A stretch of 64,000 bases of DNA from Acetilactobacillus jinshanensis (GTDB lineage Bacteria > Bacillota > Bacilli > Lactobacillales > Lactobacillaceae), in the NCBI RefSeq assembly GCF_004359375.1, contig NZ_CP034726.1, forward strand, positions 310,001 through 374,000, read 5' to 3'. The first letter of the stretch is position 1, and each line of letters opens with the position of its first letter. Below, one piece after another: positions 8,453-20,772 of the stretch. The notes under the pieces are model-generated. The model searched no databases. It was not told the DNA's origin and saw nothing but the letters and a program-made list of their open reading frames with translations. The translations under genes and the position numbers were made by a program.

Positions 8453-10504
8453 TCAAGTCATCTTAAAAAGTGTAGGGACTTCCTTAACACTAAATTTGGC
8501 TTTTTTTTGTTAGTCATCTTACTGTTTTGGATCAAGATCTATTATGCTTATAGGACCTACTTTACTCTAGGTGCCAAGGGTGGTGTGCAACAGTTCTTAC
8601 TGCTGATTAATCCGGTGCCTGCAGCATTGCTTATTTTTGGAATTGCTTTGTATTTTAACGGTAATCTATCGTATTGGCTAATGATTATTATCGACGCTTT
8701 GGAGTCAATATGGATCTTTGCCAATATCCTGTATTACCGTGAATTTTCAGACTTTTTGTCAGTTGGGATCATTAAGGGTTCCGGTGCCGCTGGTAATAAC
8801 TTAAGTAAAAGTTTATCCAGTATTATGCATCCATCAGATTTCTTAGTATTTCTGGATGTCCTGATCTTAATTCTGCTGTTATTGTTTAAGATTATTAAGG
8901 TCGATCATCGTAAGTTTAGTAAGCGAAACGCTTTTGCGATGACGGTTGTATCGTTGGTCTTGATGTTTGCTGAATTTGGGATGTCAAACGCTAACCGATC
9001 CGGATTATTAACCAGAACTTTTGATAACAACTATATCGTTAAGTACTTGGGCTTCAATGAATACGCAGCTTTTAATGCTTATCAGACGCATAAAGAAAGT
9101 GCGACCCGTACCAAAGCTAAGCCTAAGGATATTAAAAAGGTTTTGAAATTCATTAACCAGCACCGTACTAAACCTAATATTCAATATTATGGTAAAGCCA
9201 AAGGCAAGAACGTCTTTATCATTCATTTAGAAAGTTTCCAGCAGTTCTTAATTAATTATCGTGTTCACGGCCGATTAGTAACGCCGAATATTGATAAGTT
9301 CTATCATAATGATCATACGATTGCCTTTGATAATTTCTATCATCAAGTATCACAAGGTAAGACGTCTGATGCCGAAATGATGTTGGAAAATTCATTATTT
9401 GGTCTACCACAAGGATCTGCAATGGTTACCTATGGTACTCAAAACACGTACCAAGCTGCTCCAGCATTCTTAGATCAGCATGGCTATTCCACTGCAGCAT
9501 TACATGGGGATGTACCTAGTTTCTGGAACCGAGATAATACTTATAAGTCATGGGGCTATCAATACTTCTTTGATTCTAAGTACTACAAAGAAAAACCATC
9601 GTATAACGTTGGTTATGGTTTGAAAGATAAGATCTTCTTTAAGGATGCATCTAAGTATATCCAGAGATTGCCACAACCGTTCTACGCTAAGTTAATTACG
9701 TTGACTAACCATTATCCATACTTATTGGATAAGCAGAACCGAAGTTTCCCAGCTACTAAGACTGGTGATAAGACTGTTGATCCATATGTTCAGACGGCTC
9801 ATTATCTAGATCAGGCCTTTGGTGAATTCTTACATTACTTGCATAAGACTGGTTTAGACAAGAATAGTGTCGTGGTTGCCTATGGTGATCATTACGGGAT
9901 TTCTAATAACCATCGTCCAGCAATTGCTCAGTTGCTTCATAAGAGTAACATCAATAGTTATGATCTAGCCCAGTTCCAGAAGGTACCGTTTATGATTAAT
10001 TACCGTGGCTTACAGGGTAAGATTGATCATACTTACGGTGGTGAAATTGATGTTCTGCCAACGTTAATGCATTTGTTAGGCTATAAGGATAACAATACCG
10101 TTCAGTTCGGTAATGATTTGTTATCTAATCACCGTAATCAGATCGTTGCCTTTAGAAATGGTAATTTTGTAACACCTAAATTTACCGTGATGGGTAGTGA
10201 TGTCTACTTAACCAAGACTGGTAAGAAGATTAAGCCGAATGCTCAACAAGAGAAAGAGATTAAAGCTGATCGTCATTACGTCGATGAAGAATTATCACTA
10301 TCTGATCAAGTTATTTATGGTGACTTGTTAAGATTTTACAAGCCTAAGGGCTTTAAGAAGGTCAATAAGAAGGATTATAACTATAAGCCTAGTTACGGTC
10401 TTAAGAAGCTAAAAGAGGCTAATCATAAGAAGCATACGAGCTTGATCGATAAGAATCATGGTCACTCGATTACTTATGATACTGATGCCCCCGAATTGAA
10501 GTAA
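8450..10504 (+). CDS. ltaS: lipoteichoic acid synthase (LtaS family)
   Basis: Polymerises the glycerolphosphate chain of lipoteichoic acid on the outer membrane face, using phosphatidylglycerol as donor. The first ~180 residues hold five transmembrane segments; the rest is an extracellular sulfatase-fold domain. The catalytic threonine is Thr305 in QGKTSDAE; metal-binding residues are seen in IHLESFQ (Glu) and AYGDHYG (Asp/His). At 684 aa it is close to the usual 640-720. It is last in the glycolipid module and ends at a strong terminator. Translation initiation looks unusual because of the overlapping AUG-UAA unit. Confidence 0.95.
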   Translation: MSSHLKKCRDFLNTKFGFFLLVILLFWIKIYYAYRTYFTLGAKGGVQQFLLLINPVPAALLIFGIALYFNGNLSYWLMIIIDALESIWIFANILYYREFSDFLSVGIIKGSGAAGNNLSKSLSSIMHPSDFLVFLDVLILILLLLFKIIKVDHRKFSKRNAFAMTVVSLVLMFAEFGMSNANRSGLLTRTFDNNYIVKYLGFNEYAAFNAYQTHKESATRTKAKPKDIKKVLKFINQHRTKPNIQYYGKAKGKNVFIIHLESFQQFLINYRVHGRLVTPNIDKFYHNDHTIAFDNFYHQVSQGKTSDAEMMLENSLFGLPQGSAMVTYGTQNTYQAAPAFLDQHGYSTAALHGDVPSFWNRDNTYKSWGYQYFFDSKYYKEKPSYNVGYGLKDKIFFKDASKYIQRLPQPFYAKLITLTNHYPYLLDKQNRSFPATKTGDKTVDPYVQTAHYLDQAFGEFLHYLHKTGLDKNSVVVAYGDHYGISNNHRPAIAQLLHKSNINSYDLAQFQKVPFMINYRGLQGKIDHTYGGEIDVLPTLMHLLGYKDNNTVQFGNDLLSNHRNQIVAFRNGNFVTPKFTVMGSDVYLTKTGKKIKPNAQQEKEIKADRHYVDEELSLSDQVIYGDLLRFYKPKGFKKVNKKDYNYKPSYGLKKLKEANHKKHTSLIDKNHGHSITYDTDAPELK

Positions 10505-10530
10505 GTATAGACTTAATATTTAATTATAAG

Positions 10531-10563
10531 GATCGAAATCTGAAAAGGTTTCGATCTTTTTTT
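10531..10563 (+). terminator. terminator after ltaS
   Basis: A perfect 8-bp stem (10531-10538 with 10549-10556), extended by flanking A/T pairs, is followed by seven T. It closes the LTA module before the rRNA promoters. Confidence 0.9.
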
Positions 10564-10582
10564 ATAAATATTGAAAAACTGA

Positions 10583-10611
10583 TTGACATTTATCGTACTA
10601 AAGACTATATT
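10583..10611 (+). promoter_or_regulatory. rRNA operon promoter P1
   Basis: A consensus TTGACA (10583-10588), a 17-nt spacer and TATATT (10606-10611), about 315 nt before the mature 16S. Confidence 0.9.
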
Positions 10612-10690
10612 ATTAATTGTCGTCGCGTGAGAGCAACGAGTAGTTATCTCAATTAATTATTGATCTTAATTAAAAGATTTAAAATGCTGC

Positions 10691-10719
10691 TTGACAATAT
10701 TTCACGTGAGTGATATATT
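10691..10719 (+). promoter_or_regulatory. rRNA operon promoter P2
   Basis: TTGACA (10691-10696), a 17-nt spacer ending in TGA, and TATATT (10714-10719), making a -35/extended -10 promoter. Tandem P1-P2 is usual for strong, growth-rate-regulated rrn operons. A GTGAGnGAG-type sequence follows both start regions (10627-10632 and 10732-10741). Confidence 0.9.
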
Positions 10720-10764
10720 AATAATTGTCACGTGAGCGAGAGCTCATGTGGCTAGTAATTGTAG

Positions 10765-10795
10765 GTCTTTGAAAACTGAACAAGATTTTGACATC
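10765..10795 (+). promoter_or_regulatory. rrn leader: boxA-like element and 5' arm of the 16S processing stalk
   Basis: GGTCTTTGAAAACTG resembles the boxA antitermination element of Lactobacillales rrn leaders, and a near copy recurs in the 16S-23S spacer. Bases 10772-10795 are complementary to 12535-12558 over 24 nt, with only three G-U pairs. This is the stalk that RNase III would cut to release pre-16S. Confidence 0.75.
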
Positions 10796-10925
10796 ACAAG
10801 TGCAAGTGGTCTCGTTATTTTATAATGAGATTTTTAACTTTACGTGCGTTTTTAATAAATTCGTTCGTACAACTAAACTAGTAATTTAATCTTAAGAGCT
10901 TGTAATTAAGTTCTTATGTTATTTT

Positions 10926-15655
<4,730 letters not shown>

Positions 15656-15726
15656 CAAAAAGGTATCCTCGGAGAAGTATGAATATTAGCCAGTTTTGAG
15701 AGAACGAAGTTCTCTTGAAAATATAG

Positions 15727-15843
15727 TGTGGTGGCGATAGCCGGAAGGATACACCTGTTCCCATGCCGAACACAGAAGTTAAGCTTCCGCGCGCCGAAAG
15801 TAGTTGAGGGATCGCCCTCTGCGAGGATAGGCCGTTGCCACGC
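15727..15843 (+). rRNA. rrf: 5S ribosomal RNA
   Basis: The ~117-nt 5S begins GTGGTGGCGATAGC and closes with TTGCCACGC, which pairs with it. The internal CCCATGCCGAACACAGAAGTTAAG-type core is intact. It lies ~70 nt after the 23S, and tRNA genes follow within 10 nt. Confidence 0.95.
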
Positions 15844-15849
15844 GATTAT

Positions 15850-15922
15850 TCCGGCATAGCTCAGTTGGCAGAGCGTCTGACTGTTAATCAGAGTGTCGGC
15901 GGTTCGAGCCCGCCTGCCGGAG
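15850..15922 (+). tRNA. tRNA-Asn (GUU)
   Basis: The cloverleaf is complete: acceptor TCCGGCA/TGCCGGA, anticodon loop CTGTTAA with GTT, and standard T-loop TTCGAGC. The 3' CCA is not encoded. Confidence 0.96.
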
Positions 15923-15930
15923 TTATTTAT

Positions 15931-16020
15931 GGAGAGTTGGCCGAGTGGTTTATGACGCACCATTGGAAATGATGTAAACGGGCAGTACCTGTTTCGGGGG
16001 TCCGAATCCCCCACTCTCCA
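15931..16020 (+). tRNA. tRNA-Ser (GGA), structurally unusual
   Basis: Class II tRNA: acceptor GGAGAGT/ACTCTCC, long variable arm (AAACGGG/CCTGTTT) and anticodon loop TTGGAAA. There are three oddities. D-stem pair 11-24 is C15941-A15955, anticodon-stem pair 29-41 is C15960-A15972, and the T-loop reads TCCGAAT, giving C instead of U at position 55 (16002). CCA is not encoded. Confidence 0.9.
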
Positions 16021-16029
16021 TTAACCCAT

Positions 16030-16102
16030 GACCCGTTAGTCAAGTGGTTTAAGACACTGCCCTTTCACGGCAGTAACACAGGTCCGAATCCTGTACGGGT
16101 CA
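16030..16102 (+). tRNA. tRNA-Glu (UUC)
   Basis: Acceptor GACCCGT/ACGGGTC, anticodon stem CTGCC/GGCAG around CTTTCAC (TTC), and D-stem GTC/GAC are all paired. The T-loop is TCCGAAT with C (16084) at position 55 instead of the near-invariant U. CCA is not encoded. Confidence 0.94.
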
Positions 16103-16110
16103 TCAATTAT

Positions 16111-16184
<74 letters not shown>

Positions 16185-16208
16185 TTAATATATAAATTAG
16201 AGATTTAT

Positions 16209-16283
16209 GGTTCGTTGGTCTACTTGGTTTAGGACGCTTGCCTGTCACGCAAGAGATCACCGGTTCGAGTCCGGTACGAACCG
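16209..16283 (+). tRNA. tRNA-Asp (GUC)
   Basis: Acceptor GGTTCGT/ACGAACC, anticodon loop CTGTCAC with GTC between CTTGC/GCAAG, and T-loop TTCGAGT. It is the last tRNA of the operon, followed by a terminator. CCA is not encoded. Confidence 0.95.
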
Positions 16284-16300
16284 CTAAATAAATTGAGAAA

Positions 16301-16333
16301 AAAGATCACTTAAAAATATTAAGTGATCTTTTT
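16301..16333. terminator. terminator of the rrn-tRNA operon, also serving the opposite gene
   Basis: A 13-bp perfect stem (16301-16313 with 16319-16331), a 5-nt loop, and A/T runs on both sides. Confidence 0.9.
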
Positions 16334-16336
16334 GTT

Positions 16337-16813
16337 TTACCTAATTCGTTCTAAATTATTATGAAAGCAATCATTATTAGGGTCTTCCAAAAACTTCTGG
16401 ACAAATGAGTGAATTACCCAAGATAGATATTTTGTATTAGCGGTCCAACTGGTTCCGATAATCATTTTAGAAGAATTATCAATATTTTGGAGTTCAAATA
16501 AACTCGTCATATCATTAGGCATCGAATGTAACAACTGATATTTAACGTAGGCAAACAAAAGTTTTTTTTGTTTTGGACTCAAAGTTAAAAAGATTAAATT
16601 AATAAAAGGTGCTTCTCTAATTAATTTTGATGATTGAATAATCCGATAAGAAATTGGTAATTTAAAAATCGATTTATTCGTGAACCAGTCAATTAGTTGA
16701 AAGTTATTTTCGGTTAGTGATTTATACATTGCTAAATGGTGTTCTGGATATTTAGCCATGATTTTAGTTAAAATAGACTTAGATCCGGAAGTTAATGAAA
16801 TTAATTGTGACAT
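16337..16813 (-). CDS. hypothetical protein, unrecognised
   Basis: A 158-aa soluble, Lys/Ile/Leu/Asn-rich protein with no signal peptide, membrane segment or motif I recognise. The start is taken at the ATG whose Shine-Dalgarno AAGGA lies ~7 nt upstream; an earlier in-frame ATG (16846) has none. The central part, with IFLTLSPKQKKLLFAYVKYQLL, looks helical. It is convergent with the tRNA operon and divergent from the metallohydrolase gene, so it is a single-gene unit. Codon use and AT content resemble its neighbours, so transfer is not indicated. Function unknown. Confidence 0.75.
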   Translation of the reverse strand: MSQLISLTSGSKSILTKIMAKYPEHHLAMYKSLTENNFQLIDWFTNKSIFKLPISYRIIQSSKLIREAPFINLIFLTLSPKQKKLLFAYVKYQLLHSMPNDMTSLFELQNIDNSSKMIIGTSWTANTKYLSWVIHSFVQKFLEDPNNDCFHNNLERIR

Positions 16814-16882
16814 AACAAAGTCCTTTTTAGATATAATCGTTATCATTACTAATTTTAAAATTAAACAGACGAGGTGTTAACT

Positions 16883-17629
16883 ATGAAGTTACGTGTGATT
16901 GGCTGTTATGGCGGATATCCTGCAAAGGGTGTTGGGACCAGTAGCTACTTGTTAACGGCCGGAGATTACCATTTACTCATTGATTGCGGCAGTGGTGATT
17001 TATTAAGCTTGGAAAAGTATTTTGATCCTTTAAAATTGAATGCTGTTGTTTTATCACATTATCATTGGGATCATATTGCTGATGTCGGTGTCCTACAGTA
17101 TTACTGGCAGCTACACACAGAAGGTCGTCAAGAATCGGTTTTGCCAATTTACGGTAATAGTGCTGATCCTTTGAACTTAGGTAGCTTAACATGGCCTAAT
17201 TCAACTAAAGGCGAAGGTTATAACGGTAACAGTAAACTGAATCTGGGACCGTTAACCATTACTTTTAAGCGAACCATTCATCCGGTTCCGGCATACGCAA
17301 TGCGGATTGAAGATAATCATACCAAACATGTTTTGGTATATACTGCAGACAGTAATTATTTTGAAGGTTTGGCAAAGTTTGCTCAAAATGCTGACTTATT
17401 AGTTACTGACACTAATTATTATGCTAATAAAAATTCTGTTGAACCACGATGGCACATGACATCTTCAGAGTGTGGTAAATTAGCCAAACAATCAAACTGT
17501 AAAAAATTATTACTCAGTCATTTGCCACAGTATGGTGATTTAAAGCAGTTAATTACTGAAGCTCGTAAGACTGCGGGCTCTAAGCCAAGAATCGGTTTAG
17601 CTCACGTTGGAAAAGTCGTTGAGATATAA
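16883..17629 (+). CDS. metallo-beta-lactamase-fold hydrolase (YhfI/RNase Z-like group)
   Basis: 248-aa cytosolic metallohydrolase. The signature HYHWDH (near residues 59-64, form H-x-H-x-D-H) and later metal ligands in TADSNY and LLLSHLP show the fold. The opening MKLRVIGCYGGYPA and TSSYLL match a Firmicutes group often annotated YhfI, related to arylsulfatase/RNase Z-type enzymes; the substrate is unknown. The start is the ATG preceded by GAGGTG 6 nt upstream; a GTG at 16874 lies inside that Shine-Dalgarno. mecA begins 14 nt after its stop, the usual neighbourhood in lactobacilli. Confidence 0.88.
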   Translation: MKLRVIGCYGGYPAKGVGTSSYLLTAGDYHLLIDCGSGDLLSLEKYFDPLKLNAVVLSHYHWDHIADVGVLQYYWQLHTEGRQESVLPIYGNSADPLNLGSLTWPNSTKGEGYNGNSKLNLGPLTITFKRTIHPVPAYAMRIEDNHTKHVLVYTADSNYFEGLAKFAQNADLLVTDTNYYANKNSVEPRWHMTSSECGKLAKQSNCKKLLLSHLPQYGDLKQLITEARKTAGSKPRIGLAHVGKVVEI

Positions 17630-17643
17630 AGAGGTTACAGATT

Positions 17644-18234
17644 ATGAAGAAGCGAATCATTGATGATCATACGATAAAAGTGTTTGTCACCCGTGATGAT
17701 TTAAAACGAAACGGGATTACGGCACTGGATTTGCTTGGTGACCATAATCAAATTGAAAGGTTCTTCTATAAAATCTTGGACCAAGTAGACACACAACATT
17801 TATTTACTGATCATGAACCGTTAACGTTCCGTGTCATTCCTGATAAGTTAGGCTTAAATATCATTATTAGTTGACATGAAAAGACAATTGTAATCAAGAA
17901 TAATCAGGTCAAATCGGCAGTCAAATCCAATCAACCCACATTAAATTGTTACGTAATTGACTTAAAGACTTTTGAAGATTTTATTCAGGTTGCACATCTA
18001 TTAAAAACGAAGCAGGGTAACTCCAATTTATACCAATATCAAGGTCATTATTATCTTGAATTAACGTTTAATGATCGATTAACTAAATTCGAACAGGATA
18101 AAGTCAAGGATCAATTATCACTTGCTTATGAATATGGTCATAAATCATCAATTCAACCGTCAACATTAAAGAATCATGGAAAATTAATTATGAAAAATAA
18201 CGCTTTAGCGCAGGGTCGTTATTATTTTCATTAA
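17644..18234 (+). pseudogene. mecA: adaptor protein MecA, interrupted by one in-frame TGA
   Basis: MecA binds substrates (ComK, ComX/sigma-X and others) and delivers them to ClpC. The frame runs from ATG 17644 (GAGG 9 nt upstream) to TAA 18232-18234, with a single TGA at 17872-17874 (codon 77). Residues 1-76 form the complete N-terminal substrate-binding domain (ITALDLLG, LTFRVIPDKLGLNIII). After the TGA the same frame gives an uninterrupted C-terminal ClpC-binding domain (TFEDFIQVAHLL, NLYQYQGHYYLEL, NHGKLIMKNNALAQGRYYF). There is no frameshift, other stop, or in-frame ATG/GTG/TTG start just after the TGA. It is a recent nonsense mutation, a read-through gene (the context UGAC is leaky) or a sequence error. 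Other genes here end in TGA, so UGA is not a sense codon. Confidence 0.93.
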
Positions 18235-18278
18235 AATCTAATCAAATTTCGTAAATACTATTGGGTGATCAAGTATTT

Positions 18279-19376
18279 ATGAAATTTGCAATGTATAACC
18301 ATAAAATTATAAGTACACAGTTAGCTAAGGGACATTTAAGATATAAGTGTCCTTTTTGTGGTAAACGGATGGTTTATCATAACTCAACCAATCATCACAG
18401 CGCTTATTTTTCACATGTGTTAACAGATAACAGCTTTAATAATCCTGGAGAAACGTCAGAACATTTAGCAGGAAAACAACAATTGTATCAGTTCTTTAAG
18501 ACTAAAGATAATTCAGTTGTGATTGAAAAATATTTGCCTAAGATCAACCAATGGCCAGATTTGATGGTGAATAACACCGTGATTGAATTTCAATGTAGCC
18601 CGATTAGCGTCCAGAAGTTACGACAAATAATTGCTGGATATACATCGTTAGGTATTAAATCATGGTGGATATTAGGCAGTCCATATCAAAAAAGGCGTTT
18701 AAGGCCTAAATATATCGCTAAATTCTTAAATTATTCAAGTCGCTTAGGTTTCTTTATGCTATATTGGAAAATTTCTCAAAAATGTTTAGAGATCCATTAT
18801 CAACAATGTGAATGCGGTAGCCGAATATTTTATCGAACCAGACGGATCTTTACGTATGCCGAATTAATAAATTTTATCAATTATACTCGAATTAAATCCC
18901 GGGCCATTACTTATTCGAGATGGCTAGGTTTAGTTTCTCATGAAATTCACGTTAATCAGCAACGATTATTTCATGGTGATTTACAGATAATGCGAATTCA
19001 ACAAATGTTGGGCACAAGGCATAATACGATTATGGGATGCCCCATAATTTGTCATTTACCGGTGTACACATACCCGATTTTTAAGAAGCGGTATTTGCTT
19101 TGGCGGATCTTAATCTTATTATTAATGAACAAATATTCTGATCTTCAAAAAATTTATCAAGTAGCGAACAGTAAACTTGTTTTACCGCTTTCTTTTTGCC
19201 AGATAAATAATTATCAAAGCTTGTATAAAAGGGCGTTTGATAAATACGTTGCTTTGTTAATTCAGCATCATTATTTAGAAGTTAGTCCCGACCATAAAAA
19301 AATAACGAGGTTTAAACAACCTCGTTGGTTCAATAGTTATTATGATAAGATCCAATATTTAAAACGGCATCGTTAA
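18279..19376 (+). CDS. coiA: competence protein CoiA
   Basis: Competence-induced protein that promotes recombination of incoming single-stranded DNA, probably with RecA and DprA. The 365-aa protein has an N-terminal zinc-ribbon half-site CPFCGKRM, the nuclease-like core PDLMVNNTVIEFQCSPIS (D...E-x-Q, as in CoiA PD-(D/E)xK-like domains) and a second Cys pair in QCECGSR. ATG 18279 is chosen over TTG 18261 because GGGTGA lies ~10 nt before it; initiation is weak either way. A TTTCGTA element 26-30 nt upstream is shared with comEA. It converges on yjbH with overlapping stop codons. Confidence 0.9.
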   Translation: MKFAMYNHKIISTQLAKGHLRYKCPFCGKRMVYHNSTNHHSAYFSHVLTDNSFNNPGETSEHLAGKQQLYQFFKTKDNSVVIEKYLPKINQWPDLMVNNTVIEFQCSPISVQKLRQIIAGYTSLGIKSWWILGSPYQKRRLRPKYIAKFLNYSSRLGFFMLYWKISQKCLEIHYQQCECGSRIFYRTRRIFTYAELINFINYTRIKSRAITYSRWLGLVSHEIHVNQQRLFHGDLQIMRIQQMLGTRHNTIMGCPIICHLPVYTYPIFKKRYLLWRILILLLMNKYSDLQKIYQVANSKLVLPLSFCQINNYQSLYKRAFDKYVALLIQHHYLEVSPDHKKITRFKQPRWFNSYYDKIQYLKRHR

Positions 19377-19975
19377 TTAATGCTAACGTGCGGGACCGGA
19401 ATTCCATGGTTATCGCGGATTGATTTACGGTTAATCCGTTCAGGCTGGGAATGACAAACTCGGTATAGATCATCGTAATTAACGTTGTTAAACAAGATTC
19501 CGTAGTTGAACATGGCCCAGTTAAAAATAACTGCCGAAGAGGGCTTAGTAATTTTCATTTCATGAACCAATTGCTGATCGGCTTCAAATGATTTCTTGGC
19601 TAATTGTGATCGACGGTCTTCTTTAAACATGTCTAGGTCTAATTTAGAATTTTCAGCGGTTGCTAACACCAATCGATTATTGTACCGATCTTTATCATTC
19701 AAGAGTTCCTCCTGAAGTGTGATAAAAAAATTCTGACCACGTTTTTTGCCATGAAACAAAGCAGCTTTATAATCCATAACGATTTGATAATAAAGTTGCT
19801 GGTGAATTCTCGCCATTTTCGGCACCCTAGTATTGTTTAGAATCTTAATGTTTAGCATTGGAATAAACTGATACAAAAAATGTGTATTTAAATTTTTAGC
19901 CAATCTTTTAATTATTTTTTCAGATTTAATACATTGTTTACATAATGGATCGACAAATAAATATGCTTCCAGCAT
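19373..19975 (-). CDS. yjbH: DsbA-fold ClpXP adaptor YjbH/SpxH
   Basis: Adaptor that presents the redox regulator Spx to ClpXP, keeping Spx low without disulfide stress. The 200-aa protein starts with a thioredoxin-like strand and the C-x-x-C motif of the family (FVDPLCKQC, cysteines at ~12 and 15), followed by the helical insertion typical of DsbA-like proteins. GGGGGAAAT lies just upstream of ATG. Its coiA/relQ surroundings match other lactobacilli, where yjbH sits beside the small alarmone synthetase, nadK and RluA-family genes. Confidence 0.88.
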   Translation of the reverse strand: MLEAYLFVDPLCKQCIKSEKIIKRLAKNLNTHFLYQFIPMLNIKILNNTRVPKMARIHQQLYYQIVMDYKAALFHGKKRGQNFFITLQEELLNDKDRYNNRLVLATAENSKLDLDMFKEDRRSQLAKKSFEADQQLVHEMKITKPSSAVIFNWAMFNYGILFNNVNYDDLYRVCHSQPERINRKSIRDNHGIPVPHVSIN

Positions 19976-20152
19976 TATTTTATTTCCCCCGATTAATACC
20001 TATAAATAACCGACAGTATATTTACGTTCAGTGTTAGAATACCAAATTTATTTTTAGATACAAATTGATTTGCTTAGTTTTAAAAATTCTATATTAATTT
20101 GGGGATGTGGTAAACTAAAGAAAGTATTATAGTTGTTAATAGGAGCGATATC

Positions 20153-20758
20153 ATGGTTCGTAATTGGAAAGAATATTTGTTGCCATATCATCAAACCGTT
20201 GATGAATTACTAGTTAAACTTAATAGTCTCAAACAACAGTTTGCGATTTGTGATCAGCATAATCCAATTCAAACCGTTACGGGCCGTGTAAAAAGTGTTC
20301 CTAGCATTAAGGAAAAGATGCGTCGTCGATATATTTCACCAGATCGACTTTCACAAGATATGGAAGATATTGCCGGTGTAAGAATCATCTGTCCGTTGAT
20401 TGATGACGTATATTTTTTAGTGGACTTACTCAGACAGCGGACTGATATGAAAGTTGTTGAAGAGCGGGATTACATTAAGCACCAAAAGGCCAGCGGATAT
20501 CGTTCGTATCACATGGTCTTTAACTATACCGTTCAGACGATTCATGGCCCGCGTTCACTTTTATTTGAAATCCAATTAAGAACCATGGCAATGGATTTCT
20601 GGTCAACAGTTGACCATGCCTTGCATTATAAACATGAAGGTAAATTTCCTGTTGAACTGGAAAAGAAGTTACAGGATACCGCTAGGGTGTCCTTTGATCT
20701 TGATGAAAGCATGTCTAAAATCAAACACGCGTTAATGCGAATTAAAAATAAAAAGTAA
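20153..20758 (+). CDS. relQ: small alarmone synthetase RelQ (GTP pyrophosphokinase)
   Basis: Makes (p)ppGpp from ATP and GDP/GTP under cell-envelope and other stress, without hydrolase or TGS/ACT domains. The 201-aa length and motifs are those of RelQ/YjbM: TGRVKSVPSIKEKM, EDIAGVRIICPL (RelA/SpoT synthetase core), YHMVFNY and the catalytic FEIQLRTMAMDFWS. It is first in an operon with nadK, 14 nt downstream, and the RluA-type synthase, the conserved yjbM-yjbN-yjbO order of Bacillus. GGAGCGAT is the ribosome site. Confidence 0.95.
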   Translation: MVRNWKEYLLPYHQTVDELLVKLNSLKQQFAICDQHNPIQTVTGRVKSVPSIKEKMRRRYISPDRLSQDMEDIAGVRIICPLIDDVYFLVDLLRQRTDMKVVEERDYIKHQKASGYRSYHMVFNYTVQTIHGPRSLLFEIQLRTMAMDFWSTVDHALHYKHEGKFPVELEKKLQDTARVSFDLDESMSKIKHALMRIKNKK

Positions 20759-20772
20759 AAGGAGGGCCATTT

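Noticed and set aside
17872-17874. UGA read as Trp or selenocysteine in mecA
   Set aside because: Many genes here end in TGA and use TGG for Trp; no selenocysteine insertion element is evident, and MecA has no Cys/Sec at this site in relatives.
17875-18234. Independent second gene for the MecA C-domain
   Set aside because: There is no in-frame ATG, GTG or TTG or ribosome site after the TGA until the last few codons.
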